NCBI GenBank assembly: GCA_943324415.2
Contig: CALPLN020000078.1
Span: 1 to 8,722 of the forward strand
DNA length: 8,722 nt
Source of the DNA: Sediminibacterium ginsengisoli
GTDB taxonomy: Bacteria > Bacteroidota > Bacteroidia > Chitinophagales > Chitinophagaceae
Direction of reading: 5' to 3'
The notes under the pieces were generated by a model. The model was not told the DNA's origin. It worked only from the letters and a program-made list of their open reading frames with translations, and did no database searches. A program made the position numbers and the translations under genes. This document shows, in pieces, positions 1 to 7,700 of the stretch (the first letter of the stretch is position 1; every line of letters begins with the position of its first letter).

Positions 1-91
1 AAGCAACCATATCCAATCCCTTCATAGACACTTGATGTGCAGTTTCGGGAGGGAGTAAAAACAAGGTATTTCTGATTATTGGATAGATCAT
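1..91 (-). CDS. pyrD: Dihydroorotate dehydrogenase (quinone), N-terminal fragment
   Basis: Partial gene that starts with ATG at 91 and runs leftward off the window, with 30 open codons. The peptide begins MIYPIIRNTLFLLPPETAHQ and continues with VSMKGLDMVA. This resembles the N-terminal helix of class 2 dihydroorotate dehydrogenases, which typically start MY(K/R)xxxRPxLFxxxPExAHxxxxxxL. In that family the amphipathic N-terminal helices dock the enzyme on the cytoplasmic membrane, where it oxidises dihydroorotate to orotate with quinone as acceptor in pyrimidine synthesis. No catalytic residue is visible because the fragment stops before the barrel. The gene diverges from the thiolase, with 87 bases between the chosen starts. 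A TAAATTTG box lies four bases upstream of the ATG. The identification rests on a short but characteristic stretch, so it is good but not certain. Confidence 0.72.
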   Translation of the reverse strand, partial: MIYPIIRNTLFLLPPETAHQVSMKGLDMVA

Positions 92-95
92 AGCA

Positions 96-103
96 CAAAT
101 TTA
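96..103 (-). promoter_or_regulatory. Putative Bacteroidota -7 box for pyrD
   Basis: On the minus strand this reads TAAATTTG, an exact match to the Bacteroidota -7 consensus TAnnTTTG. It ends four bases before the ATG at 91, so transcription would begin at or next to the start codon and the message would be nearly leaderless. The nearest upstream TTG, at 130..128 on the minus strand, is 24 bases away. That is longer than the usual spacing of about 19 to 21 bases. This is inference from the motif only; AT-rich sequence makes chance matches fairly likely. Confidence 0.4.
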
Positions 104-178
104 CAATGAAATATTTAGTTGCATAAACAACTGTTTATAAAAAAGCCTACATTTATGGTGTCAATTAAAGACTTTTTT

Positions 179-1354
179 ATGCAAGAAGCTTATATCGTAG
201 CGGGTTTTAGAACAGCAGTGACTAAAAGCAAAAAAGGTGGATTTCGTTTTATGCGTTCCGATGAATTAGCCATAGAGTTAATTCAGGGCTTAATGAAATC
301 ATTGCCAGCATTGGAATATAAATTAATTGACGATGTGATTGTGGGCAATGCGGTGCCAGAAGCAGAGCAGGGATTACAATTTGGAAGAATCATCGCTGCA
401 AAAGCCTTGGGTATAGAAGTCCCAGGGATCACCATCAATCGCTATTGTGCCAGTGGATTAGAGAGTATTGCGATGGCGACTGCTAAGATCAGAACTGGGA
501 TGGCAGAATGTATCATCGCAGGTGGCACAGAATCCATGTCCATGGTGCCTACCGCAGGCTGGAAAACGGTTCCAGCATATTCGATCGCAAAAGACGAACC
601 AGATTATTATTTATCGATGGGTTTAACTGCCGAGGCGGTGGCCAATGAATACCATGTGAGTAGAGAAGATCAAGATGCCTTTGCATTGGCATCACATCAA
701 AAAGCAAAACAAGCCATTGACAATGGCCATTTCAAGAAAGGGATCCTGCCGATTGAAATTACGGAGACCTATATCAACGAAAACAATAAAAAAGCAACTA
801 GAAACTACACCGTTGATACAGATGAAGGGGTGCGCGCCGATACAACCATTGAAGCTTTAGCAAAATTAAAACCCGCATTTGCACTCAAGGGAAGCGTGAC
901 TGCAGGTAACTCCTCTCAAACAAGTGACGGTGCTAGCTTTGTGGTAGTCATGAGTGAACGCTTGATGCAATCCTTAGGATTAAAGCCAATAGGTAGATTG
1001 GTGAATTGTGCCGTAGCTGGTGTTCACCCAAGAATCATGGGTATTGGACCAATTGAAGCTGTTCCAAAAGTGTTGAAACAAGCCGGGATGAGTTTAGACC
1101 AGATTGACCTCTTTGAACTAAATGAAGCATTTGCTTCTCAGTCATTAGCGGTGATTCGAACACTTGAATTAGACCAAAATAAAGTCAATATCAATGGGGG
1201 CGCAATTGCTTTAGGCCATCCTCTAGGTTGCACCGGTTCAAAATTAACTGTACAGATAATCAATGACTTAGAGCGCTTAAACAAGCGATATGGAATCGTT
1301 ACGGCCTGTGTTGGAGGTGGACAAGGGGTAGCTGGTATCATCGAAAAGCTCTAA
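179..1354 (+). CDS. fadA: Thiolase (acetyl-CoA C-acyltransferase)
   Basis: Full-length thiolase of 391 residues, the usual size. It cleaves 3-ketoacyl-CoA with CoA to release acetyl-CoA, or condenses acetyl-CoA in reverse. Numbering from the ATG at 179, the nucleophilic cysteine is C90 in NRYCASGLESIA. The NEAF motif is at 315-318, the catalytic histidine is H347 in GGAIALGHPLGCTG, and the second cysteine is C377 in CVGGGQG. I chose 179 because family members start at M-x-EAYIV-x-x-x-RTAV. An upstream ATG at 155 and a TTG at 119 would add 8 or 20 atypical residues. No Shine-Dalgarno sequence is visible, as is normal for Bacteroidota. The GGTESMSMVP loop fits beta-oxidation-type acyltransferases common in this phylum, but substrate length cannot be read from sequence. 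No fadB-like partner is adjacent. The fadA symbol is by family resemblance; acetyl-CoA acetyltransferase (atoB-like) is the alternative. Confidence 0.93.
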   Translation: MQEAYIVAGFRTAVTKSKKGGFRFMRSDELAIELIQGLMKSLPALEYKLIDDVIVGNAVPEAEQGLQFGRIIAAKALGIEVPGITINRYCASGLESIAMATAKIRTGMAECIIAGGTESMSMVPTAGWKTVPAYSIAKDEPDYYLSMGLTAEAVANEYHVSREDQDAFALASHQKAKQAIDNGHFKKGILPIEITETYINENNKKATRNYTVDTDEGVRADTTIEALAKLKPAFALKGSVTAGNSSQTSDGASFVVVMSERLMQSLGLKPIGRLVNCAVAGVHPRIMGIGPIEAVPKVLKQAGMSLDQIDLFELNEAFASQSLAVIRTLELDQNKVNINGGAIALGHPLGCTGSKLTVQIINDLERLNKRYGIVTACVGGGQGVAGIIEKL

Positions 1355-1376
1355 AATAACGTTCATCCATTTTTTA

Positions 1377-1406
1377 TTGATTTTTGGGTAAAATGCAATA
1401 GCTTAG
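1377..1406 (+). promoter_or_regulatory. Putative promoter of the first propeller gene
   Basis: A TTG at 1377-1379 is followed after 19 bases by TAGCTTAG at 1399-1406. The second box matches seven of eight positions of the Bacteroidota TAnnTTTG -7 consensus, counting the two free positions as matches, and the spacing fits the family pattern. Transcription would start near 1411 and leave a leader of about 29 bases before the ATG at 1440. No terminator hairpin follows the thiolase stop at 1354, so read-through from the thiolase gene is also possible. Confidence 0.4.
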
Positions 1407-1439
1407 AACTTCATTATTTTAATTAGAAAATAAGCTCAT

Positions 1440-1505
1440 ATGCGTGTAATTACCCTTGGTTCTATGATCCTAGCATCTGTATTGACATTGAGTCAAGCCA
1501 ATGCG
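1440..1505 (+). other. Signal peptide of propeller copy 1
   Basis: Residues 1-22 have a short basic start (MR), a hydrophobic core around ITLGSMILASVLTL and a polar end SQANA, with predicted signal peptidase I cleavage before Q23. No cysteine follows, so a lipoprotein signal is excluded. Mature sequence begins with a Lys/Ala-rich spacer (about residues 23-40) before the first propeller strand. Confidence 0.8.
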
Positions 1506-4500
1506 CAAAAATCAAAGAAAGCAGCTGCTGCTCCAGTAGCCACTACAGAAAAAGTAGACATTAATAAAGTATTTAAAGATTGGAAGCCAAGGAATATTGG
1601 ACCAGCAAGTATGAGTGGACGTGTAACGACCATTGATGCTGAAGTGGCGAATCCAAATAATATATGGATTGGTGCCGCATCTGGTGGTGTATGGAAAACA
1701 AACAATGCAGGTGTTAGCTGGACTCCGGTTTTTGATGAACAACCCATTTTAAACATTGGTGCATTGGCTATTCAACAATCCAATCCTAGTATTGTTTGGG
1801 TTGGAACAGGAGAAGGCAATCCAAGAAATTCTATCAGCATTGGAGAAGGTATTTACAAAACAATGGATGCGGGTAGAACTTGGAAGCGCATGGGTTTAGA
1901 GCAAACAAGAAATATACATAGAGTCATTATTGACCCATCTAATCCAAATACAGTGTATGCGGGTGCCATTGGAAATCCTTATGGTCAAGGCAAGCACAGA
2001 GGTGTTTACAAAACGATTGATGGCGGGGATACTTGGAATCAAATCTTATTTACCAATGACACTTCTGGTCCTGGTGATATGATTATGGATCCGTCTAATC
2101 CTAATAAATTATTCGTTGCAATGTGGCACCATTACCGTAACCCTTTTCATTTAGAAAGTGGTGGTAAAGGAAGTGGTTTATATATGACGATCGATGGTGG
2201 TAAAAATTTCATCAAATTGGGTAAAGCACATGGCTTACCTGATGGCGATCTTGGTCGTGTTGGTATTACAATCAGCAGATCCAATCCAGATGTAGTTTAT
2301 GCTTTGGTAGAATCTAAAAAAAGTGGGTTGTATAAAAGTGAAGATGGTGGCTATTCTTGGAAATTAGTGAATGGTCAAAAATCAATTGTAGACAATCGTC
2401 CTTTCTATTTTCAAGATATCATAAGTGATCCTTTGAATGAAAATACATTATGGTATATCAGTCAAACGGTTCAAAAAAGTATTGATGGTGGTAAGAATTT
2501 TGAAACAATCATTCCTTATAGTGGGATCCATCCAGATCACCACGCGTTTTGGATTCATCCAACAGATAACAAATACATCATTGACGGTAATGACGGTGGA
2601 ATAGGTATTACACGTGATGGTGGTAAAACATGGATGTTTGATGAGAAAATTCCAGTAGGACAGTTTTACCATATCAATGTCGACAATGAAATTCCTTACC
2701 ATGTCATGGGAGGTATGCAAGACAATGGTTCATGGAGAGGTCCGGCTTATACGACTACGCAAGGCGGTATACGTAATTTCGATTGGGATAATTTATGGGG
2801 TGGAGATGGCTTTGATGTGATGCCAGATCCAGAAGATGCAAATTGGGTATATGCAATGAGTCAAGGTGGTAACGTAGGAAGATACAATACTGTAACAGGT
2901 CAGTCTTCCTATATCAAGCCTCCAGCACCTGATGCAAAAACTTTATTGCGTTTTAACTGGAACGCTTCTATCGCTCAAGATCCATTTGATAAGAAAACAA
3001 TTTATTTTGGTTCTCAGTTTTTACACAAGAGCACCAATAAAGGGGCTGCTTGGGAAATTATCTCTCCAGACTTAACGACCAATGATAGTGCTAAAATTGA
3101 TCAAAGAGACAATGGTGGATTGAGCATTGATATTACAGGCGCAGAAAATCATTGTACCATTATTTGTATTGCACCAAGTGCCGTACAAAAAGGTTTAATC
3201 TATATTGGTACAGATGATGGTAAAGTACAAGTAACAACCGATGGTGGTGCAACTTGGTCCGATCTAACAGCGAATATTGCTGGCTTACCTAAAGGTGCTT
3301 GGATTCCTCAAATTAGAACATCTGCATTCAATGCCAACGAAGTTTTTGTAGTCGTTAATAACTACAGACAAGGTGATTTTGCTCCTTATATTTTTAGATC
3401 TTCTGATGCAGGTAAAACTTGGACTAGAATGATTGATGAAAAGAAAGTGACGGGTTATGCATTAACTGTGTTACAGGATCCAACAGAACCAAATTTAATT
3501 TTTGTTGGAACAGAGCAAGGTATGTTTATCAGTCTTGACAATGGCGCTAATTTCCAACAATGGAAAAACGGTTATCCTTCTGTGTCAACGTATGATTTTG
3601 CTATTCAAGATAGAGAGGCAGATTTAGCCATTGCTACATTTGGTAGAAGCTTATGGGTATTGGATGATATTAGACCTCTAAGAAAGTTAGCTAAAACACA
3701 ATCTGCTAAATTCTTTATGAGTGTACCTTCTTCTGCCATCAATTTATCCATCAAGAACTCACCATACGAGTGGAGTACTTGGGGTATGTGGGATGCACCG
3801 AATAAACCAACAGGTATGCCAATCACCATCTATTCTATGGATTCTGTGAAGAAAGCAAAAGTGCAAATCAAAGATGCGCAAGACAGTATTATCAGAAACC
3901 TGAGTTTCAAATTAGATTCAGGATTTAATAGAAATTATTGGGGTTTTGAACAAAAAGGTAAAAGAGGTCCAGGCGCACCAAAAGCTGGTGGTGGTGGATT
4001 TGGCAGAAGAATGGCAGAAGGCGCAGCAGATGCTAGTCCTGCAGAAGAAAGAGAATTCACAGGTAGAGATGTATTGCCTGGTAAATATAAAATAGTGGTG
4101 ACTGCGGGTAATTGGAAAGATTCTGCAATGGTTGATGTAGCAGATGATCCAAGACTATCAAGCAGAAACGAAGTGGTGCTTGCGCAAGATCAATTGTTAA
4201 ATCAATTACAAGTGGTAGCTGATAAATACAATGCGGCACAAGACCAATTAGATGAGGCAGATTTAATTTTAACTCAATTAAAGTCAGAGTGGAAGGACAA
4301 AAAAGATAAAGGAGTTGATAGCTTAAATAAAGCACATAAAATCATTACAGAAAAAGTGAAAAACTTGAAAGAAATGATGGTGGGTAAAAAGCAAGAGAAG
4401 CAAGGCTATGGCACTGTGCCAACGATCACTCCAATTTCTATTATCCGTTCTGCTAGTATGTTGATTGCTGGAAAAAATACAATGCCAGGTCTACAAGAGC

Positions 4501-4646
4501 AACGTGTGATTGAAGAAGCAAATGTGGCAGCTGCCGATGTAGCGACACAAGTGAATGCATTCTTTGCAAAAGACTGGGCAGGCTTTAGAAAATTAGTAGA
4601 AGCGACGCCAATCAAAAAGTTTAAAGATATAGAAGCTATTAAATAA
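1440..4646 (+). CDS. Secreted sortilin/Vps10-like BNR (Asp-box) beta-propeller protein, copy 1
   Basis: A 1068-residue protein of the family usually annotated as VPS10/sortilin-domain, BNR-repeat or glycosyl-hydrolase-like protein; its biochemical role is unknown to me. Residues 1-22 form a signal peptide with likely cleavage at ANA|QK and no lipobox, so it should be exported. Eleven Asp-boxes (S/T-x-D-x-G-x-T-W) or degenerate forms start at 87, 141, 192, 250, 300, 347, 391, 531, 599, 654 and 698. These hairpin-loop motifs mark beta-propeller blades. The layout suggests two consecutive propellers, as in GH74 enzymes, although I can name no catalytic acid pair. Other marks are HPDHHAFWIHP at 364-374, ISPDLTTND at 541-549 and GRSLWVLDD at 735-743. 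A Gly/Arg/Ala-rich linker spans about 839-877, an Ig-like segment about 878-905, and a charged, probably helical C-terminus 908-1068. I see no type IX secretion C-terminal domain. A paralog follows directly downstream, beyond a hairpin. Confidence 0.9.
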   Translation: MRVITLGSMILASVLTLSQANAQKSKKAAAAPVATTEKVDINKVFKDWKPRNIGPASMSGRVTTIDAEVANPNNIWIGAASGGVWKTNNAGVSWTPVFDEQPILNIGALAIQQSNPSIVWVGTGEGNPRNSISIGEGIYKTMDAGRTWKRMGLEQTRNIHRVIIDPSNPNTVYAGAIGNPYGQGKHRGVYKTIDGGDTWNQILFTNDTSGPGDMIMDPSNPNKLFVAMWHHYRNPFHLESGGKGSGLYMTIDGGKNFIKLGKAHGLPDGDLGRVGITISRSNPDVVYALVESKKSGLYKSEDGGYSWKLVNGQKSIVDNRPFYFQDIISDPLNENTLWYISQTVQKSIDGGKNFETIIPYSGIHPDHHAFWIHPTDNKYIIDGNDGGIGITRDGGKTWMFDEKIPVGQFYHINVDNEIPYHVMGGMQDNGSWRGPAYTTTQGGIRNFDWDNLWGGDGFDVMPDPEDANWVYAMSQGGNVGRYNTVTGQSSYIKPPAPDAKTLLRFNWNASIAQDPFDKKTIYFGSQFLHKSTNKGAAWEIISPDLTTNDSAKIDQRDNGGLSIDITGAENHCTIICIAPSAVQKGLIYIGTDDGKVQVTTDGGATWSDLTANIAGLPKGAWIPQIRTSAFNANEVFVVVNNYRQGDFAPYIFRSSDAGKTWTRMIDEKKVTGYALTVLQDPTEPNLIFVGTEQGMFISLDNGANFQQWKNGYPSVSTYDFAIQDREADLAIATFGRSLWVLDDIRPLRKLAKTQSAKFFMSVPSSAINLSIKNSPYEWSTWGMWDAPNKPTGMPITIYSMDSVKKAKVQIKDAQDSIIRNLSFKLDSGFNRNYWGFEQKGKRGPGAPKAGGGGFGRRMAEGAADASPAEEREFTGRDVLPGKYKIVVTAGNWKDSAMVDVADDPRLSSRNEVVLAQDQLLNQLQVVADKYNAAQDQLDEADLILTQLKSEWKDKKDKGVDSLNKAHKIITEKVKNLKEMMVGKKQEKQGYGTVPTITPISIIRSASMLIAGKNTMPGLQEQRVIEEANVAAADVATQVNAFFAKDWAGFRKLVEATPIKKFKDIEAIK

Positions 4647-4650
4647 AGAC

Positions 4651-4674
4651 GATGCCCTCCAATTGGAGGGCATC
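4651..4674 (+). terminator. Palindromic hairpin after propeller copy 1 (terminator or attenuator)
   Basis: GATGCCCTCC and GGAGGGCATC flank an AATT centre, making a perfect 24-bp palindrome five bases after the stop codon at 4644-4646. The stem has ten GC-rich pairs. The following tract, CTTATTT, is only partly T-rich, so termination may be incomplete and allow some read-through into the second propeller gene. Strength is inferred from base composition only. Confidence 0.65.
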
Positions 4675-4709
4675 CTTATTTCAACAATTCAAACAAGGAT
4701 TATTCATTA

Positions 4710-4717
4710 TAAATTTC
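4710..4717 (+). promoter_or_regulatory. Possible -7 box of the second propeller gene
   Basis: TAAATTTC matches TAnnTTTG except for the last base and ends four bases before the ATG at 4722. I see no TTG at the expected -33 position. It could be a weak promoter giving a leaderless message, or simply the AT-rich initiation region typical of Bacteroidota genes. Confidence 0.25.
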
Positions 4718-4721
4718 AATT

Positions 4722-4787
4722 ATGAAAAAACTACTTTTTGTATTTGTAGCATTTGCAGGACTGATGACAGTGAGCCCTACGAACGCA
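4722..4787 (+). other. Signal peptide of propeller copy 2
   Basis: Residues 1-22 show a basic start (MKK), the hydrophobic core LLFVFVAFAGLMTV and a polar SPTNA end, with likely signal peptidase I cleavage before Q23. As in copy 1, a lysine-rich stretch (QKKK) follows and no cysteine lies near the site. Confidence 0.85.
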
Positions 4788-7700
4788 CAAAAGAAAAAAT
4801 CAACTGAACCTATTAAGCCGGTTGAGCTGAGCCAAGACCCTATTATTAAAGCACAAAGTTTTAGATTGGTGGGACCATTTAGAGGTGGGCGTGCAGCAGC
4901 AGGTGTAGGTGCTTATAGTGATGTGAATACATTTTATATGGGTGCTACAGGTGGAGGTGTTTGGAAAACATCCGATGCAGGGAATAACTGGAAGAATATT
5001 TCTGATGGTTATTTTGGTGGTACCATTGGTGCCATTGCAATTGCTCCATCGAACGAATCGATCCTGTATGTAGGTGAAGGGGAGAATTCAATGCGTGGGA
5101 ATGTAAGTGAAGGTTTAGATGGAATGTGGAAGTCGACAGATGATGGTAAAACATGGAAAAATATTGGCTTAAAAGAAGCTAGACATATTGTTCGTGTGAT
5201 TGTACATCCAAAAAATCCAGATATTGTTTGGGCTGCTGTGATGGGTCATTTATTTGGTCCAAATGAAAACAGAGGGGTCTATAAAAGTCTGGATGGTGGA
5301 GCTACATGGAAAAAAGTATTGTATGTAAATCCGCAAACTGGGGCAAGTGATTTAATCATTGACCCAAGTAATCCAGATGTAATGTATGCCGGTACATGGG
5401 AATTGATCCGCACACCTTATAGCTTAGAAAGTGGTGGCGCTGGTTCTGGTATGTATAAAAGTACAGACGGAGGAAATACATGGGCATCTATTAAAAATAA
5501 CAAAGGCCTTCCTAAAGGAGTATGGGGTATTGTCGGTGTAGCCGTTGCAAAATCAAATACTGATAAATTGTATGCATTGATTGAAAATGCAAATGGGGGA
5601 TTGTATGTATCTAACGATGCAGGAAAAAATTGGGAATTAGCAAGTAGTGATAACAATATTCGTCAACGCGCTTGGTACTATACCAAAGTATTTGTGGATC
5701 CTGCTGATGAAAATAAAGTATACTGTCCTAATGTGAACTTTATGGTATCATCTGATGGCGGTAAAAGTTTTACTTCATTAAGAACACCTCATGGTGATCA
5801 TCATGATTTATGGATTGATCCAAAAAATGGAAAAAGAATGATTGTGTCAGATGATGGTGGTGCGCAAGTGAGTCTAGATGCGGGTAGAAACTGGAGTAGT
5901 ATGATGAATCAACCTACTGTGCAAGCGTATCGTTTGAGTACGGACAATAGTTTCCCTTATCGTATTTTAGCTGCACAACAAGATAATTCTGCATTCAGAA
6001 TTAAGTCAAGTACCTATGGTGCTTTCATTGGCGAGAATGATTTTGACGTCACTGCTGGCGGTGAGAGTGGCTACATTGTTGCGGATCCTTTGAACAGTGA
6101 TATCGTGTATGGTGGATCTTACGGCGGTTTAATCACAAGATTTGATCATAAGACAGGAGAGAATAGAATTATCAATGTATGGCCTGATAATCCAATGGGC
6201 GCAGGGGCAGAAGCAATGAAATACAGATTCCAATGGAATCATCCGATTTTCTTCTCTCCGCATAATCCTAAGAAATTATACACTGCAGGAAATCATTTAT
6301 TCTCCACTGAAAACGAAGGTGCAAGCTGGACGATGTTATCTCCGGACTTAACGACGGATGATAAAGCAAAACAAAAAAGTTCTGGTGGTCCAATTACACA
6401 AGACAATACGAGTGTAGAATATTATTGTACTATTTTCACGGCCGCAGAATCACCGGTTGAAAAAGACCTATTATGGACAGGTAGTGATGATGGTATCATT
6501 AGTGTGAGTAAGGATGGCGGTAAAACATGGGCGAATGTAACGCCAAAAGATGCACCAAAATGGATCATGTGGAATAGAGTAGAGGTGGATCCAATCAGAA
6601 AAGGAACAGCTTATTTTGCTGGAACAAGGTATAAGTTAGACGACTTCGCACCTTATATCTACAAGACAACAGACTACGGAACTACTTGGACAAAAATCAC
6701 GAATGGCATCGATCCACTTCATTTCACAAGAGCAATCGTAGCTAGTCCAAGACAAGCAGGTGTATTGTTTGCAGGAACGGAATATGGATTGTATGTATCT
6801 ATTAATGATGGTGCATCATGGGAGCGTTTTCAATTAAATCTTCCTGTAACACCAATCACTGATTTATTGATCAAGGATCAAAACCTGATAGTTGCAACAC
6901 AAGGAAGAAGTATTTATATTTTAGATGACTTATCGTTTGTAGAAAACTTCAAACCTACCCCAACTGTAAGTCAAGTATTCCCTATTGCGAATACGTATCG
7001 TGTGCCTCCACAAATGGGTGGAAGAAGAGGACGTGGTGCAAGTGTAAGTATGCCAGCGAATGTGGGTATGAATCCTGCAAAAGGCGTGGTGATTAAATAT
7101 TGGAAAGCATATGGATCTGAATCTGATTCTACAAGAGTCATGATCAGTATTTTAGATGACCAAAAGAAAGTGATTAAAACCATCAATCATTCTGAGCCAG
7201 GTGGTCCAAGTACAGAAGCTGGATTTCAAACTTTTGTTTGGAATATGTACCATAAGGAAGCTGAAAAGCCAGAGGCTGGTTTGATTCTATGGAATGGGTC
7301 AACGAGTCCTGTTTTAGCTGCTCCTGGTAAATACACCGCAAAAGTGACTATCGACAACACAGTGACTGAGCAACCATTTACAATTGTAGCTGATCCAAAT
7401 TATAAAGTGTCTGATGCAGACTTAAAAGCACAGGAGCAATTCTTATTGAAAGTCTCTACTACTTTTAGTGAGATTATGAAAAACTTAAAAAGTATAAAGG
7501 AATTGCGCGCACAGATCAATATGTTGCAGAAGAAGACAAAAGATTCTACTTTCCAAAAGCAAGCGAAGGAAGTATTGGCTAATTTAACTAGCATCGAAGA
7601 AGCGTTACATCAAACAAAGGCGAAGAGCGGACAGGATGTATTGAATTTCCCAATACGTTTGGACGATAAGATTGCTGGGGTATTTGAATCTGCTGCTTCT

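Noticed and set aside
148..155. TACATTTA as a -7 box for the thiolase
   Set aside because: It misses the final G of the consensus, the nearest TTG (119-121) is 26 bases upstream, and the region is AT-rich. Too weak to list as a feature.
4057..4335. Minus-strand open frame of 92 codons inside propeller copy 1
   Set aside because: Leu-rich shadow of the Lys/Glu/Gln-rich coding strand, with no family resemblance or regulatory context. The same holds for the other antisense frames within both propeller genes and the thiolase.
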